Assembly (NCBI GenBank): GCA_964454255.1
Contig: CAYVSY010000020.1
Span: forward strand, 1-16,011
DNA length: 16,011 nt
Reading direction: 5' to 3'
Origin: CAYVSY01 sp964454255
Lineage (GTDB): Bacteria; Bacillota_I; Bacilli_A; RF39; UBA660
A program made the translations under genes and the position numbers. Under the pieces are notes generated by a model. That model saw only the letters and a program-made list of their open reading frames with translations. It ran no database searches and had not been told where the DNA came from. Shown here one piece after another: positions 7,784 to 14,915 of the stretch (its first letter is position 1; each line of letters begins with the position of its first letter).

Positions 7784-8304
7784 AATGGTCATTTGTAGGA
7801 GTAGGTGCAATTGTCGCTGGACTTATTGGACTTTCTGTGTTATTATTATTTCAAGATATAACAACTAAGAATGAACAAGATTATTATCTTTTAAAAGAAG
7901 CCACTCAAGGGGCAATGATTGATTCCGTTGATCTAACATATTATCGATCAACTGGTGAAATAAAAATATCAAATCAAAAATTTATGGCCAATTTTATTAG
8001 AAGATATGCAGAAAACGCAAACTTTAATAGTTCTGGATATGATATTGAATTTTATGATATTATCGAAATTCCACCTAAAGTAAGCGTTCGCGTAAAAACT
8101 AAAAGTAGAACCATTAACATAAGCACTGAAGCCACTGATTTTGATATTGTCAATCAATTAGATGCTATATTAGAAACAATATATGGAATCAATTCTATCT
8201 TTACCGAAGAAGAATTGAATGACAATAATTCTGATATAAATAATCATGATAATCCGTTAGAAGGATTTAATCATAATGATTTTAGAAAATTTATTACAAG
8301 ATAG
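7780..8304 (+). CDS. One-TM pilin-like (TadE-like) protein of the Tad-like locus
   Basis: The 174-residue product begins with MKWSF, a single N-terminal TM (about 5-24), then a soluble outer region. Right after the TM comes an amphipathic helix region (NEQDYYLLKEATQGAMIDSV, about 31-50) and a beta-rich part containing IIEIPPKVSVRVKTK (about 94-108). This TM-helix-beta plan resembles TadE-type minor pilins, and it may belong to a conserved domain of unknown function in Bacillota Tad loci (I recall DUF5411, not verified). The tail is Asn/Asp-rich. Start choice: a TTG at 7774 is in frame, but the ATG at 7780 overlaps the previous stop as ATGA and has GAGGTG (7766-7771) at the right distance. There is no Cys, unlike its neighbours. 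Pilin-like assignment is inference. Confidence 0.7.
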   Translation: MKWSFVGVGAIVAGLIGLSVLLLFQDITTKNEQDYYLLKEATQGAMIDSVDLTYYRSTGEIKISNQKFMANFIRRYAENANFNSSGYDIEFYDIIEIPPKVSVRVKTKSRTINISTEATDFDIVNQLDAILETIYGINSIFTEEELNDNNSDINNHDNPLEGFNHNDFRKFITR

Positions 8305-8305
8305 T

Positions 8306-8329
8306 ATTTAACACAAAAAGTGTTTAAAT
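8306..8329 (+). other. Hairpin in the spacer before the CpaB-like gene
   Basis: ATTTAACAC (8306-8314) can pair with GTGTTTAAAT (8320-8329), with one bulged T and an AAAAA loop. What follows is A-rich rather than T-rich, so this is not a normal intrinsic terminator for the + strand. It could be an RNA processing or stability element separating the surface-protein part of the transcript from the machinery part. Confidence 0.4.
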
Positions 8330-8348
8330 AAAAATTAAGGAGGAAAAA

Positions 8349-9155
8349 ATGAACAATTTATGGATTTCAGTAAAAAGATTTTTTAGTAACAAAAATACTG
8401 TTACAATTATAGGGGTGTTAGTTTGTATCCTAGTTTTATACTTAGGATATAATTGGAGAATTAATCAAGCAATTAAACCAACAAGAATTCCCTATGCCAA
8501 TCAAACTATTCAACCAAGACAATTAATAACTGAGGATATTGTTTCGTATATGGAAGTCCCACCTAGTTATTTGAAAGGAAATTATGTTTCATCTGCAAGT
8601 TTAATAATTGGTAAGTATTCTAATTATAATACTATAATTCCAAAAGGAAGCTTATTTTACTCTGATTCAGTAATTAATGAGAGAGATTTACCTGATTCAG
8701 CCTTCGGTGATGTTCCTACTGGATGGACCGTTGTTAACTTTCCAGCTACAATGAAATCAACATATGGAAACTCAATGTTCCCTGGTAACTATATCAATCT
8801 TTATTTTAAAGCTATTGATGTAGACAATGGAAATAAATTAGTATTTGGAAAATTAATTGGTAATATTAAAGTGTTGGATGTTAAAGATAGTTCTGGAAAA
8901 CATGTCTTTGAAAATACCGGTGAATCAAGAACTCCAAGCTCAATGATATTTGCTGTTCCCGAAGATATTCATTTACTTATTAAAAAAGCTGGATATTTAA
9001 CTAAAATATCAGCTGAATTAATACCAGTTCCAGTTACTGAAAAATTAACTGAACAAAATGCTACTGAAATAAGTAGTGCTGAAATAGCTGAATTCATATT
9101 AAATAAAACCGTTAGAATTGAAATAGATACTGATACAACAACTACAACTGAGTAG
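8349..9155 (+). CDS. CpaB/RcpC-like pilus assembly protein with SAF domain
   Basis: CpaB (RcpC) proteins are envelope parts of Tad pilus machines. The 268-residue product has a short basic cytoplasmic start, one TM (about 17-35) and an outer SAF-type beta-clip domain (about 45-110) with the expected pattern: RIPYANQTIQPRQLITEDIV, then EVPPSYLKGNYV, IIGKYSNYNTIIPKGSLFY and SDSV. The following region has FPGNYINLYFK, similar to the second part of CpaB proteins where the protein forms a ring-like barrel. The tail is Thr-rich (TDTTTTTE). In Gram-negative bacteria the partner is the CpaC secretin; none is present here, consistent with a monoderm version. AAGGAGG (8337-8343) lies five bases before the ATG. 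The stop is directly followed by the ribosome site of the ATPase gene. Confidence 0.82.
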   Translation: MNNLWISVKRFFSNKNTVTIIGVLVCILVLYLGYNWRINQAIKPTRIPYANQTIQPRQLITEDIVSYMEVPPSYLKGNYVSSASLIIGKYSNYNTIIPKGSLFYSDSVINERDLPDSAFGDVPTGWTVVNFPATMKSTYGNSMFPGNYINLYFKAIDVDNGNKLVFGKLIGNIKVLDVKDSSGKHVFENTGESRTPSSMIFAVPEDIHLLIKKAGYLTKISAELIPVPVTEKLTEQNATEISSAEIAEFILNKTVRIEIDTDTTTTTE

Positions 9156-9164
9156 GTGCATAGT

Positions 9165-10271
9165 ATGGATAATATATTTACACAGATAGATTTTGGACCA
9201 TTAAAACCATACTTAGAAAATGACGATGTAACAGATATTTCTTATAGTAACAACGGTCAAATATGGCTTAAAACATTATCCAAAGGTGTATTTAAAGAAG
9301 AAGTTTCTAATGTTGATAATACATTAATGGAAAAAATTGCCTTTCAGTGTTCAAATGCTATGGGTAAAAGTTTTAATATGGCTAATCCCTTTCTAGATGC
9401 TGAATCAGCTGAACTTCGTATGAATTTCGTTCACGATTCAATTGCTAAAAATGGGATTGCTGTTCTAATACGTAAAACGCCAGTTAAAATAAGACTTGAA
9501 AAAGATAAAATATTAGAAGAAAAATATATAAGATTAGATATTCATGACTTTTTATTAAAATGTGTTGAAGGCCATTGTAATATAATTGTTAGTGGAGAAA
9601 CTGGTAGTGGTAAAACAGAATTTATCAAATACTTAGCCGCTCACACTAAAGAAAATGAAAAAATAATCACCATTGAAGATACTTTAGAACTTCATTTAGA
9701 TAAAATATTTCCGCATCGTGATATTATAGCGATGAAAACTAATAATATTGCTAGTTATAGCGAAGTATTAGTTACTTGTATGAGACAAAATCCAAGATGG
9801 ATATTATTATCCGAAGTTCGTAGTGCTGAAGCTGTTATGGCAGTTCGTAACTCAATATCATCAGGCCATAATATTTTGTCAACTATTCACTCAGATAAAG
9901 CGGAGTCAATCCCCAGTCGTATGTATAGTTTACTTGAAACAAATATTGACATAGATCAATTTATGAGAAGTATACATAGATATGTTCAATTAGGTGTTCA
10001 TATTAAAGCATATTATAGTCAAGAATATAAAAGATTTCATCGAGAAGTATCTGAAGTAGTTGAATTTTATGTTGCAGATGATACTAATGAAGCTAAATAT
10101 AATATTCTTTATAAAAAGACACCAAATGGACAAATAATTTTAAACAATCCAACCAAATATTTACTTGGATATTTAGAAAGTCAAGGTATGATTATGCCTA
10201 AAGATATATTGAAAAAAGAAATTGTTAAAGAAATTTCAAAAGAAGAAATTACTTTAGATAACTTATTCTGA
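9165..10271 (+). CDS. CpaF/TadA-type pilus assembly ATPase (VirB11-like superfamily)
   Basis: This is the motor of the locus: a hexameric cytoplasmic ATPase that would power the TadB/TadC platform. The 368-residue product has an N-terminal domain (DNDVTDI-type region: YLENDDVTDISYSNNGQIW, about 16-34), Walker A GETGSGKT (144-151), an Asp box IITIEDTLEL (167-176), Walker B WILLSEVRS (212-220) and a His box LSTIHSDKAESIPSRMY (238-254). Relative to typical CpaF, the usual GEVRG is SEVRS; the catalytic Glu is kept. It is shorter than many CpaF proteins (often above 430), lacking a long N-terminal extension. A GTG at 9156 is in frame but lies inside the AGGTG ribosome site (9154-9158) that serves the ATG at 9165, so the latter is chosen. 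Only nine bases separate it from the CpaB-like stop. Confidence 0.93.
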   Translation: MDNIFTQIDFGPLKPYLENDDVTDISYSNNGQIWLKTLSKGVFKEEVSNVDNTLMEKIAFQCSNAMGKSFNMANPFLDAESAELRMNFVHDSIAKNGIAVLIRKTPVKIRLEKDKILEEKYIRLDIHDFLLKCVEGHCNIIVSGETGSGKTEFIKYLAAHTKENEKIITIEDTLELHLDKIFPHRDIIAMKTNNIASYSEVLVTCMRQNPRWILLSEVRSAEAVMAVRNSISSGHNILSTIHSDKAESIPSRMYSLLETNIDIDQFMRSIHRYVQLGVHIKAYYSQEYKRFHREVSEVVEFYVADDTNEAKYNILYKKTPNGQIILNNPTKYLLGYLESQGMIMPKDILKKEIVKEISKEEITLDNLF

Positions 10272-10284
10272 AAGTAGGTGAAAT

Positions 10285-11178
10285 ATGGAATTTTTAATAA
10301 TTGGCATTGTCCTATTATTTGTTATTATGTATAGACGCAATAAAGGTGAAAATGTATATAAGTTTATTGTTGCCCAAGTTGGTGTTGCCTATGAAAAATA
10401 TGCTCCTTATTCGTTTAAAATGATGAGACAAAAAGTAAAAGATTTAGGTCAAGAATATACACCACGACAATATACAATTCAAATTATTTTATTTGCATCC
10501 ATTTCTGGTGTCATTGGATATTTGTATAACTATAATATCTTAATCACAATTATATACATGATATGTGCCGTAGCGACCATACCATACATTACATATTTAA
10601 GATGTAAAAGAGTATATAGTGAATTTATTTTTGAACAAGTTCAAGTATATACAACTAATACCATAATGGAATATGCCACAACGGGAGCCTTTGTCAAAGC
10701 ACTAGAAGGCGTTGTAGAATCTGGTGTTTTGGAAGAGCCGCTTTTAACCGATGTTAAACAAATAATTCAATTAGCCTATACTAACGGAGATATCTATGAG
10801 TCAATACGATTTATGGATGATAAATATAATTATTATATAGTTAGAAATATGCATCAACTTTTCTTACAAGTAACTAAAGAAGGTGCAAAAGATACAGCTG
10901 GAACATTTGAAAACATGTTATCAGATATCGATATGTTAGTTGAAAATGTTTATCGTGATAGATTGGACAGACAAGCTTTCCATAAACAATTCCTACAATA
11001 TGGTATATTACTATATGCCATAATAATGTTAATTCAATTATTATTAGGAATTGAAAGTTATATAAATATGCTAAATCAGTGGTATGTTAGATTAATAGTA
11101 AATGCAATTGTTTTAATTAATACATATTTCTTGCTTTCAGGCGAAAAATACTATAATGAGAATGTAGGTGCTGAATAA
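10285..11178 (+). CDS. TadB-like inner-membrane platform protein (T2SSF family)
   Basis: The 297-residue product has an N-terminal TM (about 2-16), a cytoplasmic region, paired TMs (about 64-105), a long helical cytoplasmic region (about 106-235) and two C-terminal TMs (about 238-255 and 266-285). This is the TadB/GspF-type layout. Its position directly after the ATPase and before a second platform protein fits tadB. The cytoplasmic part holds EPLLTDVKQIIQLAYTNGDIYESI and a helical MLSDIDMLVENVYRDRLDRQ stretch, like the T2SSF core that contacts the ATPase. AGGTGA (10276-10281) is the ribosome site. The stop TAA shares its last base with the next ATG (TAATG), so it is translationally coupled to the TadC-like gene. 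Sequence divergence makes TadB versus TadC identity a matter of gene order. Confidence 0.8.
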   Translation: MEFLIIGIVLLFVIMYRRNKGENVYKFIVAQVGVAYEKYAPYSFKMMRQKVKDLGQEYTPRQYTIQIILFASISGVIGYLYNYNILITIIYMICAVATIPYITYLRCKRVYSEFIFEQVQVYTTNTIMEYATTGAFVKALEGVVESGVLEEPLLTDVKQIIQLAYTNGDIYESIRFMDDKYNYYIVRNMHQLFLQVTKEGAKDTAGTFENMLSDIDMLVENVYRDRLDRQAFHKQFLQYGILLYAIIMLIQLLLGIESYINMLNQWYVRLIVNAIVLINTYFLLSGEKYYNENVGAE

Positions 11179-11957
11179 TGGAAATGTTAATAATAGCGGT
11201 TATTCTAATATTTTTGTTAGAATACAATAAAAAAGTAAGCACTAATAGATTTATTCAAGATAATAAACAATATTTTAAATTTTTAAAAGAAGATAATTAT
11301 GAATTCTTATTAAAAGCTAGATATGGAGATAAAGTTTCTCCTGAAAAAGCTTTTATGGGAAGAATAAGAAATGGTTTATTAGTAATAGTTATATTAATAT
11401 TTATTTTCTTGTCAAAATTATCATTCTTAAATGTCATTGTTGCCTTTGTAGTTGGATATTTAGTATTTAAATCTGATTACAGAAAATTAAAAAAATATTA
11501 TAAAACACATTTACATGAAATAAATACTATGCTACCATATTATTTAAAGAGTTTAGAAATCTTAATTCATCATTACACTGTTCCCGTTGCGATTGGTAAA
11601 AGTGTAGATGATGCACCAGAAGTATTTAAACCAGGATTAAAAAAATTAATAGATAAAATTAATGCAGGTGATTCATCAATTGATCCTTATATGGAATTTG
11701 CAATAGAATATCCCGTTCGTGATTCAATGAGAATGATGAGATTACTTTATAGATTAGGTTTAGGAGCTCAAGAAAATAAACATGAACAATTATTAACTTT
11801 TTCAAAAACAGTTAGTAACTTACAAAATAAATCAAGAGAACAAAAATATAAAGATAGATTAGATAAAATGGAAAAGAAAACACTTACTATGTTGGTTTTT
11901 ACAGGTGGTGGAGCAATGATATTATTGTTAATTTCCATATTTATGATGTCAAGATAA
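11178..11957 (+). CDS. TadC-like inner-membrane platform protein (T2SSF family)
   Basis: The 259-residue product has an N-terminal TM (about 2-15), two TMs (about 66-97), a helical cytoplasmic domain (about 98-235) and a C-terminal TM (about 236-256). The cytoplasmic part has LPYYLKSLEILIHHYTVPVA followed by IGKSVDDAPEVFKPGLKKLI, the typical T2SSF pattern of a first helix pair followed by a helix with regularly spaced acidic and basic residues. It pairs with the preceding TadB-like protein to form the two-subunit Tad platform. Translation is coupled through the TAATG overlap, with AGGTG at 11166-11170 in the preceding gene. It is followed by a 30-base spacer and a very strong ribosome site for the pilin candidate. 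Confidence 0.82.
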   Translation: MEMLIIAVILIFLLEYNKKVSTNRFIQDNKQYFKFLKEDNYEFLLKARYGDKVSPEKAFMGRIRNGLLVIVILIFIFLSKLSFLNVIVAFVVGYLVFKSDYRKLKKYYKTHLHEINTMLPYYLKSLEILIHHYTVPVAIGKSVDDAPEVFKPGLKKLIDKINAGDSSIDPYMEFAIEYPVRDSMRMMRLLYRLGLGAQENKHEQLLTFSKTVSNLQNKSREQKYKDRLDKMEKKTLTMLVFTGGGAMILLLISIFMMSR

Positions 11958-11987
11958 AAAATTAATATTTAAGAAAGGAGGAAGAAA

Positions 11988-12179
11988 ATGAAAGAGGCTA
12001 CTGGTGAATTAAATATGACAGTTATTACAATTGTAGCAATTACAGCAATTGGAGCAATTCTTTGGAGTTTATGGCCAAGCATTGAAAGTTCAATAAGAAA
12101 CTCTTGGGGTGGTGGAACAGAAAACTGTGGAGAAGAACAAAGATGGGATCCTGCTACAGGTGCGTGCGTCGCAAAGTAA
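11988..12179 (+). CDS. Small Flp-type major pilin candidate (63 residues)
   Basis: Size, position and layout fit the small major pilin of a Tad system: a short start (MKEATGELNM), one strongly hydrophobic segment (about 10-29, TVITIVAITAIGAILWSLWP) and a short outer tail. The tail has two Cys (47 and 60) and ends RWDPATGACVAK, so a small disulfide loop is possible. Unlike classic Flp pilins there is no clear G-xxxxE-[YF] prepilin cleavage site: Gly 6 is followed directly by Glu 7, and no Glu sits at the usual +5. Either the leader differs or the protein is not processed. Its ribosome site, AAAGGAGG (11974-11981), is the best match in the locus, in keeping with high expression. There is only one copy in the window. 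No prepilin peptidase gene is seen nearby. Confidence 0.68.
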   Translation: MKEATGELNMTVITIVAITAIGAILWSLWPSIESSIRNSWGGGTENCGEEQRWDPATGACVAK

Positions 12180-12199
12180 AAGAAAAGTGGTGATTTAAA

Positions 12200-12655
12200 A
12201 TGAGAGATGCCTTTGGTGGTGCATTCTTAATAAAAATAATTTTGATATTTTTGTTTGTATATGTAGCGTTTATGGCGGTTGCTTTAAACTATGCAAAAGC
12301 ATTTCGAATTAAAAATCAAATTATAAATATAATAGAACAGTATGAAGGTTATAACGATAAAAAAACTGATAATGGTTTATCATCTAAGGAAGAAATAATA
12401 AGCTATGTTGAAAAAATGGGTTATAATGTCAGCCTTAATTTTGATAATTCTGAAACAAATAGAATATGTGAAAACGGATATTGTATAACAAAAAGATGTA
12501 ATTTTAAAGGTGCATATTATTTCGTTGAAACATTTGTCCATTTAGAATTGCCATTTTTCTCTATCGATATAACTGTTCCAATAACTGGCGAAACTAGAAT
12601 AATTAGTGGAACAACTGGAATTGAGGGTGAAAATAATGAATGTAATAGTATCTAA
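12200..12655 (+). CDS. TadE-like minor pilin
   Basis: The 151-residue product starts MRDAFGGAFLIKIILIFLFV, with a single N-terminal TM (about 9-30) that runs into a long helix (LNYAKAFRIKNQIINIIEQY, about 29-48). This is the hallmark shape of TadE/TadF pseudopilins: hydrophobic helix, amphipathic extension, then a small outer domain. The outer part has four Cys (90, 95, 100, 148), with three in a tight cluster RICENGYCITKRC. The final segment (TVPITGETRIISG) looks beta-stranded. The ribosome site is GGTGAT (12189-12194). The 3' end overlaps the next gene by 20 bases, so the two are probably translated together. It likely initiates or caps the pilus. Confidence 0.75.
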   Translation: MRDAFGGAFLIKIILIFLFVYVAFMAVALNYAKAFRIKNQIINIIEQYEGYNDKKTDNGLSSKEEIISYVEKMGYNVSLNFDNSETNRICENGYCITKRCNFKGAYYFVETFVHLELPFFSIDITVPITGETRIISGTTGIEGENNECNSI

Positions 12656-13619
12656 CAAGTATAAAGAATTACTAGATACCTTAGAAGTGGATGTTATTAA
12701 ATCAATAACTGGTGAATTTGAAGTCGATGAAATAATAGAAACATTTTCTAATTTCTTCTTTCAAAGAATGTTTTTAGACATAACAGCCATAAAAGATTAT
12801 AAAGATTTAAAAAATATTCAAAAATTATCAGTTAGTTTAGATATGGATAAAGTAATATTACTATTAGATGATAGTTCTGAAAGTGGCTCACCTTTATATT
12901 TATCAAGATTAATTAGTATGGGGATATATAACTTTACTAGAAATAAAGAAGGATTAATGTATTTATACAACCATCCAAATAGTTATCGAGATGTTGCTCA
13001 TATACATCAATTAGAAAATTTAACTGAACAAATAAATGATAGAATAATTACCAAAAATTTAAGAATTTTAGGTATTAAAAATTTAACAGATCATGCTGGT
13101 GCTACAACCTTAATTTATATTCTTAAAAAACAATTAGAATTAAATTATAATGTTATGGCAATTGAAGTAGATAAAAATGATTTCATATATTTTAGTGATC
13201 CAAGTATGGTATCAACTACAGAAGTTGATCTACCTAAAGAATTAATGAAATATCAAAATGTTGATGTTATATTAATTGATTTAAATAAAAGTGAAGATGA
13301 AGATGTATGCAATGATGTTTTATATTTATTGGAACCTTCAACTATTAAATTGAATAAATTAATTAGACAAAATAGAAAAGTATTTGAAAAAGTTAAAGAT
13401 AAAAAAATAGTTTTAAATAAGAGTTTACTTGATTCAAAAGATGTTCTTGATTTTGAGTATGAATCTAGAACAAAAGTGTTCTATAATATGCCACCTTTAG
13501 ATGAAAGAAAAAACAATTCTAATTTAATAAATCCAATATTAGCTAAATTAGGATTTATTAAACAAGTTAAAACAGAATCAGAAAATAAAAATAAAATATT
13601 TGGTTTATTTAAGTTTTAA
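12636..13619 (+). CDS. CpaE-like protein with degenerate P-loop
   Basis: CpaE/TadZ proteins localise Tad machines and consist of a receiver-like domain plus a ParA/MinD-type ATPase domain. This 327-residue product has both: an N-terminal alpha/beta part (VSNKYKELLD, then VDKVILLLDDS-like sequence near 70-80, and RLISMGIYNFTRN at 91-103), and a C-terminal Rossmann-like part starting ILGIKNLTDHAGATTLIYIL (144-163) with VDVILIDLNKSED (209-221) as the Walker B-like strand. The P-loop keeps GATT but has TDHA where ParA-type loops have KGGxGK, so the signature lysines are missing and ATP hydrolysis is doubtful. An in-frame GTG at 12606 exists, but AGGGTG (12624-12629) is well placed for ATG 12636. 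No N-terminal membrane segment. The gene ends the first, tightly packed part of the locus. Confidence 0.75.
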   Translation: MNVIVSNKYKELLDTLEVDVIKSITGEFEVDEIIETFSNFFFQRMFLDITAIKDYKDLKNIQKLSVSLDMDKVILLLDDSSESGSPLYLSRLISMGIYNFTRNKEGLMYLYNHPNSYRDVAHIHQLENLTEQINDRIITKNLRILGIKNLTDHAGATTLIYILKKQLELNYNVMAIEVDKNDFIYFSDPSMVSTTEVDLPKELMKYQNVDVILIDLNKSEDEDVCNDVLYLLEPSTIKLNKLIRQNRKVFEKVKDKKIVLNKSLLDSKDVLDFEYESRTKVFYNMPPLDERKNNSNLINPILAKLGFIKQVKTESENKNKIFGLFKF

Positions 13620-13631
13620 TGTAAAATTATA

Positions 13632-13669
13632 GTCAAATAATTGACAATTAATAAAAAATAATATATTAT
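13632..13669 (+). promoter_or_regulatory. Promoter with overlapping inverted repeat, before the two-TM pilin-like gene
   Basis: A perfect TTGACA (13641-13646), a 17-base spacer and TATTAT (13664-13669, five of six) form a strong housekeeping-type promoter. An inverted repeat GTCAA-ATAA-TTGAC (13632-13645) covers the -35, and could be a repressor site, though a 5-bp arm is short. Start of transcription would be about 13676, just before the GGGAG ribosome site at 13684-13688. Confidence 0.7.
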
Positions 13670-13696
13670 AAAACTATAAAGAAGGGAGAGATTATA

Positions 13697-14002
13697 ATGG
13701 ATTGTGCTGATGATTTATTAGTTATATTAAAAATAGTTCGTAGAGGTATTATTCCAATATTACAAATTGGTATTCCAATATTGTTAATTGTCCTAGGTAT
13801 GCTTGACTTAGGAAGGGCAGTGGTAGCTGGAAAAGAAGATGAAATTAAAAAGAATCAACAAATGTTAGTAAAAAGAGCTATATCAGCTATTGCCGTATTT
13901 TTAGTTGTTACAATAGTAAGCTTAATTTTCAATGTGGTTTCAACATCATCTGGTGAAACTGACGCGATGAATTGGAAAACTTGTTGGGATGAAGCTGCAT
14001 AA
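13697..14002 (+). CDS. Two-TM TrbC/VirB2-like small membrane protein
   Basis: The 101-residue product has two TM segments (about 16-38 and 60-81) joined by a short charged loop, GKEDEIKKNQQMLVKR, the plan of TrbC/VirB2-type pilin subunits and of related small membrane proteins in conjugation loci. Cys 3 and Cys 96 (in WKTCW) flank the hairpin; with both ends outside they could pair. There is no signal peptide. The same two-TM module, with matching GxLD...AVxxGxExxxKKxQ...VKR and W-x-TC, recurs at the C-terminus of the next protein, so the two are paralogues. It has its own strong promoter and a GGGAG ribosome site, so it may be needed in larger amounts than the upstream proteins. Alternative: a non-pilin scaffold subunit. 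Confidence 0.72.
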   Translation: MDCADDLLVILKIVRRGIIPILQIGIPILLIVLGMLDLGRAVVAGKEDEIKKNQQMLVKRAISAIAVFLVVTIVSLIFNVVSTSSGETDAMNWKTCWDEAA

Positions 14003-14017
14003 ATTAAAATATTAATT

Positions 14018-14056
14018 AAAATAATAGTAAAAACATATTTATTATTATTTTTTTTT
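14018..14056 (+). terminator. Weak AT-only terminator candidate after the two-TM gene
   Basis: AAAATAATA (14018-14026) can pair with TATTATTTT (14043-14051) around a 16-base loop, with further Ts to 14056. The stem has no G-C pair and the region is simple AT sequence, so this may be chance. Confidence 0.25.
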
Positions 14057-14057
14057 A

Positions 14058-14066
14058 TGGTATAAT
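14058..14066 (+). promoter_or_regulatory. Extended -10 promoter for the exported two-TM fusion gene
   Basis: TGG-TATAAT (TATAAT at 14061-14066) is a full extended -10 motif. The -35 is poor (TTTATT at the 17-base spacing), which extended -10 promoters tolerate. Transcription would start near 14073, which excludes the ATG at 14073 as the start codon of the next gene and supports the one at 14100. Confidence 0.6.
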
Positions 14067-14099
14067 ACTATTATGAATAAGTATGAAGTGAGGGACACA

Positions 14100-14900
14100 A
14101 TGAATAAAAAAAGTATAAAAATAATATTAAGTTTTTTAATAATGCTTTTTTGTATTGGAATAAAAGAAGTTAGGGCTGAAGATGATAAATATGCAGTTTA
14201 TCCAATATACAATCAGAATGGTATTGAAATAGGGAAATTTTATGTAATATATGATGATACTCCTGGAAATGAAAAATTAATTAATACTGGATATAATGTG
14301 CTGGATTTTGGCGCATATTCAATTGAAGGTGATGGAGGGTTAACAGCAGAAAATAGAGAAGCGTTTTTTAACGCAATAAAAACTACTGGGAATCCACCGA
14401 TTACTTTATATTATGAATTAAAAACTATCTTAGATCCTATGACATCTGATGTTCTAAAAATGGGAACATATTTTAATACAAGTTTTGTAAAAAACTTTCA
14501 AACAGATTCAAACACCAATATTTATGCTAGGACATCACAACTTGCATCACCAATTCAAACACCGGAAACACCGGAAACACCAAGTGTTCCAGGAACAAAT
14601 GGAGAGGGAAATTCTTCTAATTGTGGTATTTTACCTACTAAAATTGTTGATTTTTTAAAAGAAATATTTAATATTTTTAAAATAGTAGTTCCAATTATAA
14701 TAGTGTCTTTTGGTATACTTGATTTTACAAAAGCAGTTTTTTCGGGTGATGAATCACAAATGAAAAAAGCTCAAGGTAAGTTCGTTAAAAGATTAATATA
14801 CGGATTGATATTTTTTATAATTCCTCTTGTTCTCGGAGCAGCAATAGATATAATAAATCAAGCGTTTGGAACAAGTTGGGGAACTTGTGGCATTCAATAG
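14100..14900 (+). CDS. Exported protein fused to a TrbC/VirB2-like two-TM module
   Basis: The 266-residue product has a signal peptide (MNKKS, hydrophobic core to about 20, probable cleavage after VRA, residue 26), an outer domain of about 120 residues that I do not recognise, a short Pro/Thr linker with a doubled PET unit (about 154-163), and a C-terminal two-TM module (about 191-211 and 231-253). That module matches the preceding 101-residue protein (GILDFTKAVFSGDESQMKKAQ and FVKRLI; W-G-TC at the end). Cys 175 and 263 flank the module, as in the paralogue. Start: an in-frame ATG at 14073 coincides with the predicted transcription start and lacks a ribosome site; ATG 14100 has GTGAGGG at 14088-14094 and begins a proper signal peptide. 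The fusion would place its N-terminal domain on the outer surface at the membrane. Confidence 0.75.
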   Translation: MNKKSIKIILSFLIMLFCIGIKEVRAEDDKYAVYPIYNQNGIEIGKFYVIYDDTPGNEKLINTGYNVLDFGAYSIEGDGGLTAENREAFFNAIKTTGNPPITLYYELKTILDPMTSDVLKMGTYFNTSFVKNFQTDSNTNIYARTSQLASPIQTPETPETPSVPGTNGEGNSSNCGILPTKIVDFLKEIFNIFKIVVPIIIVSFGILDFTKAVFSGDESQMKKAQGKFVKRLIYGLIFFIIPLVLGAAIDIINQAFGTSWGTCGIQ

Positions 14901-14915
14901 TTTGGAGGAAAAAAT

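Noticed and set aside
14003..14060. Long A/T-rich spacer as a replication or integration site
   Set aside because: Only simple AT sequence, a weak hairpin and a promoter are seen; no DnaA-box cluster or direct-repeat borders.
14559..14582. Tandem ACCGGAAAC-type repeat as a possible regulatory or CRISPR-like element
   Set aside because: It is two 9-base copies inside a coding Pro/Glu/Thr linker; no spacers or further copies.
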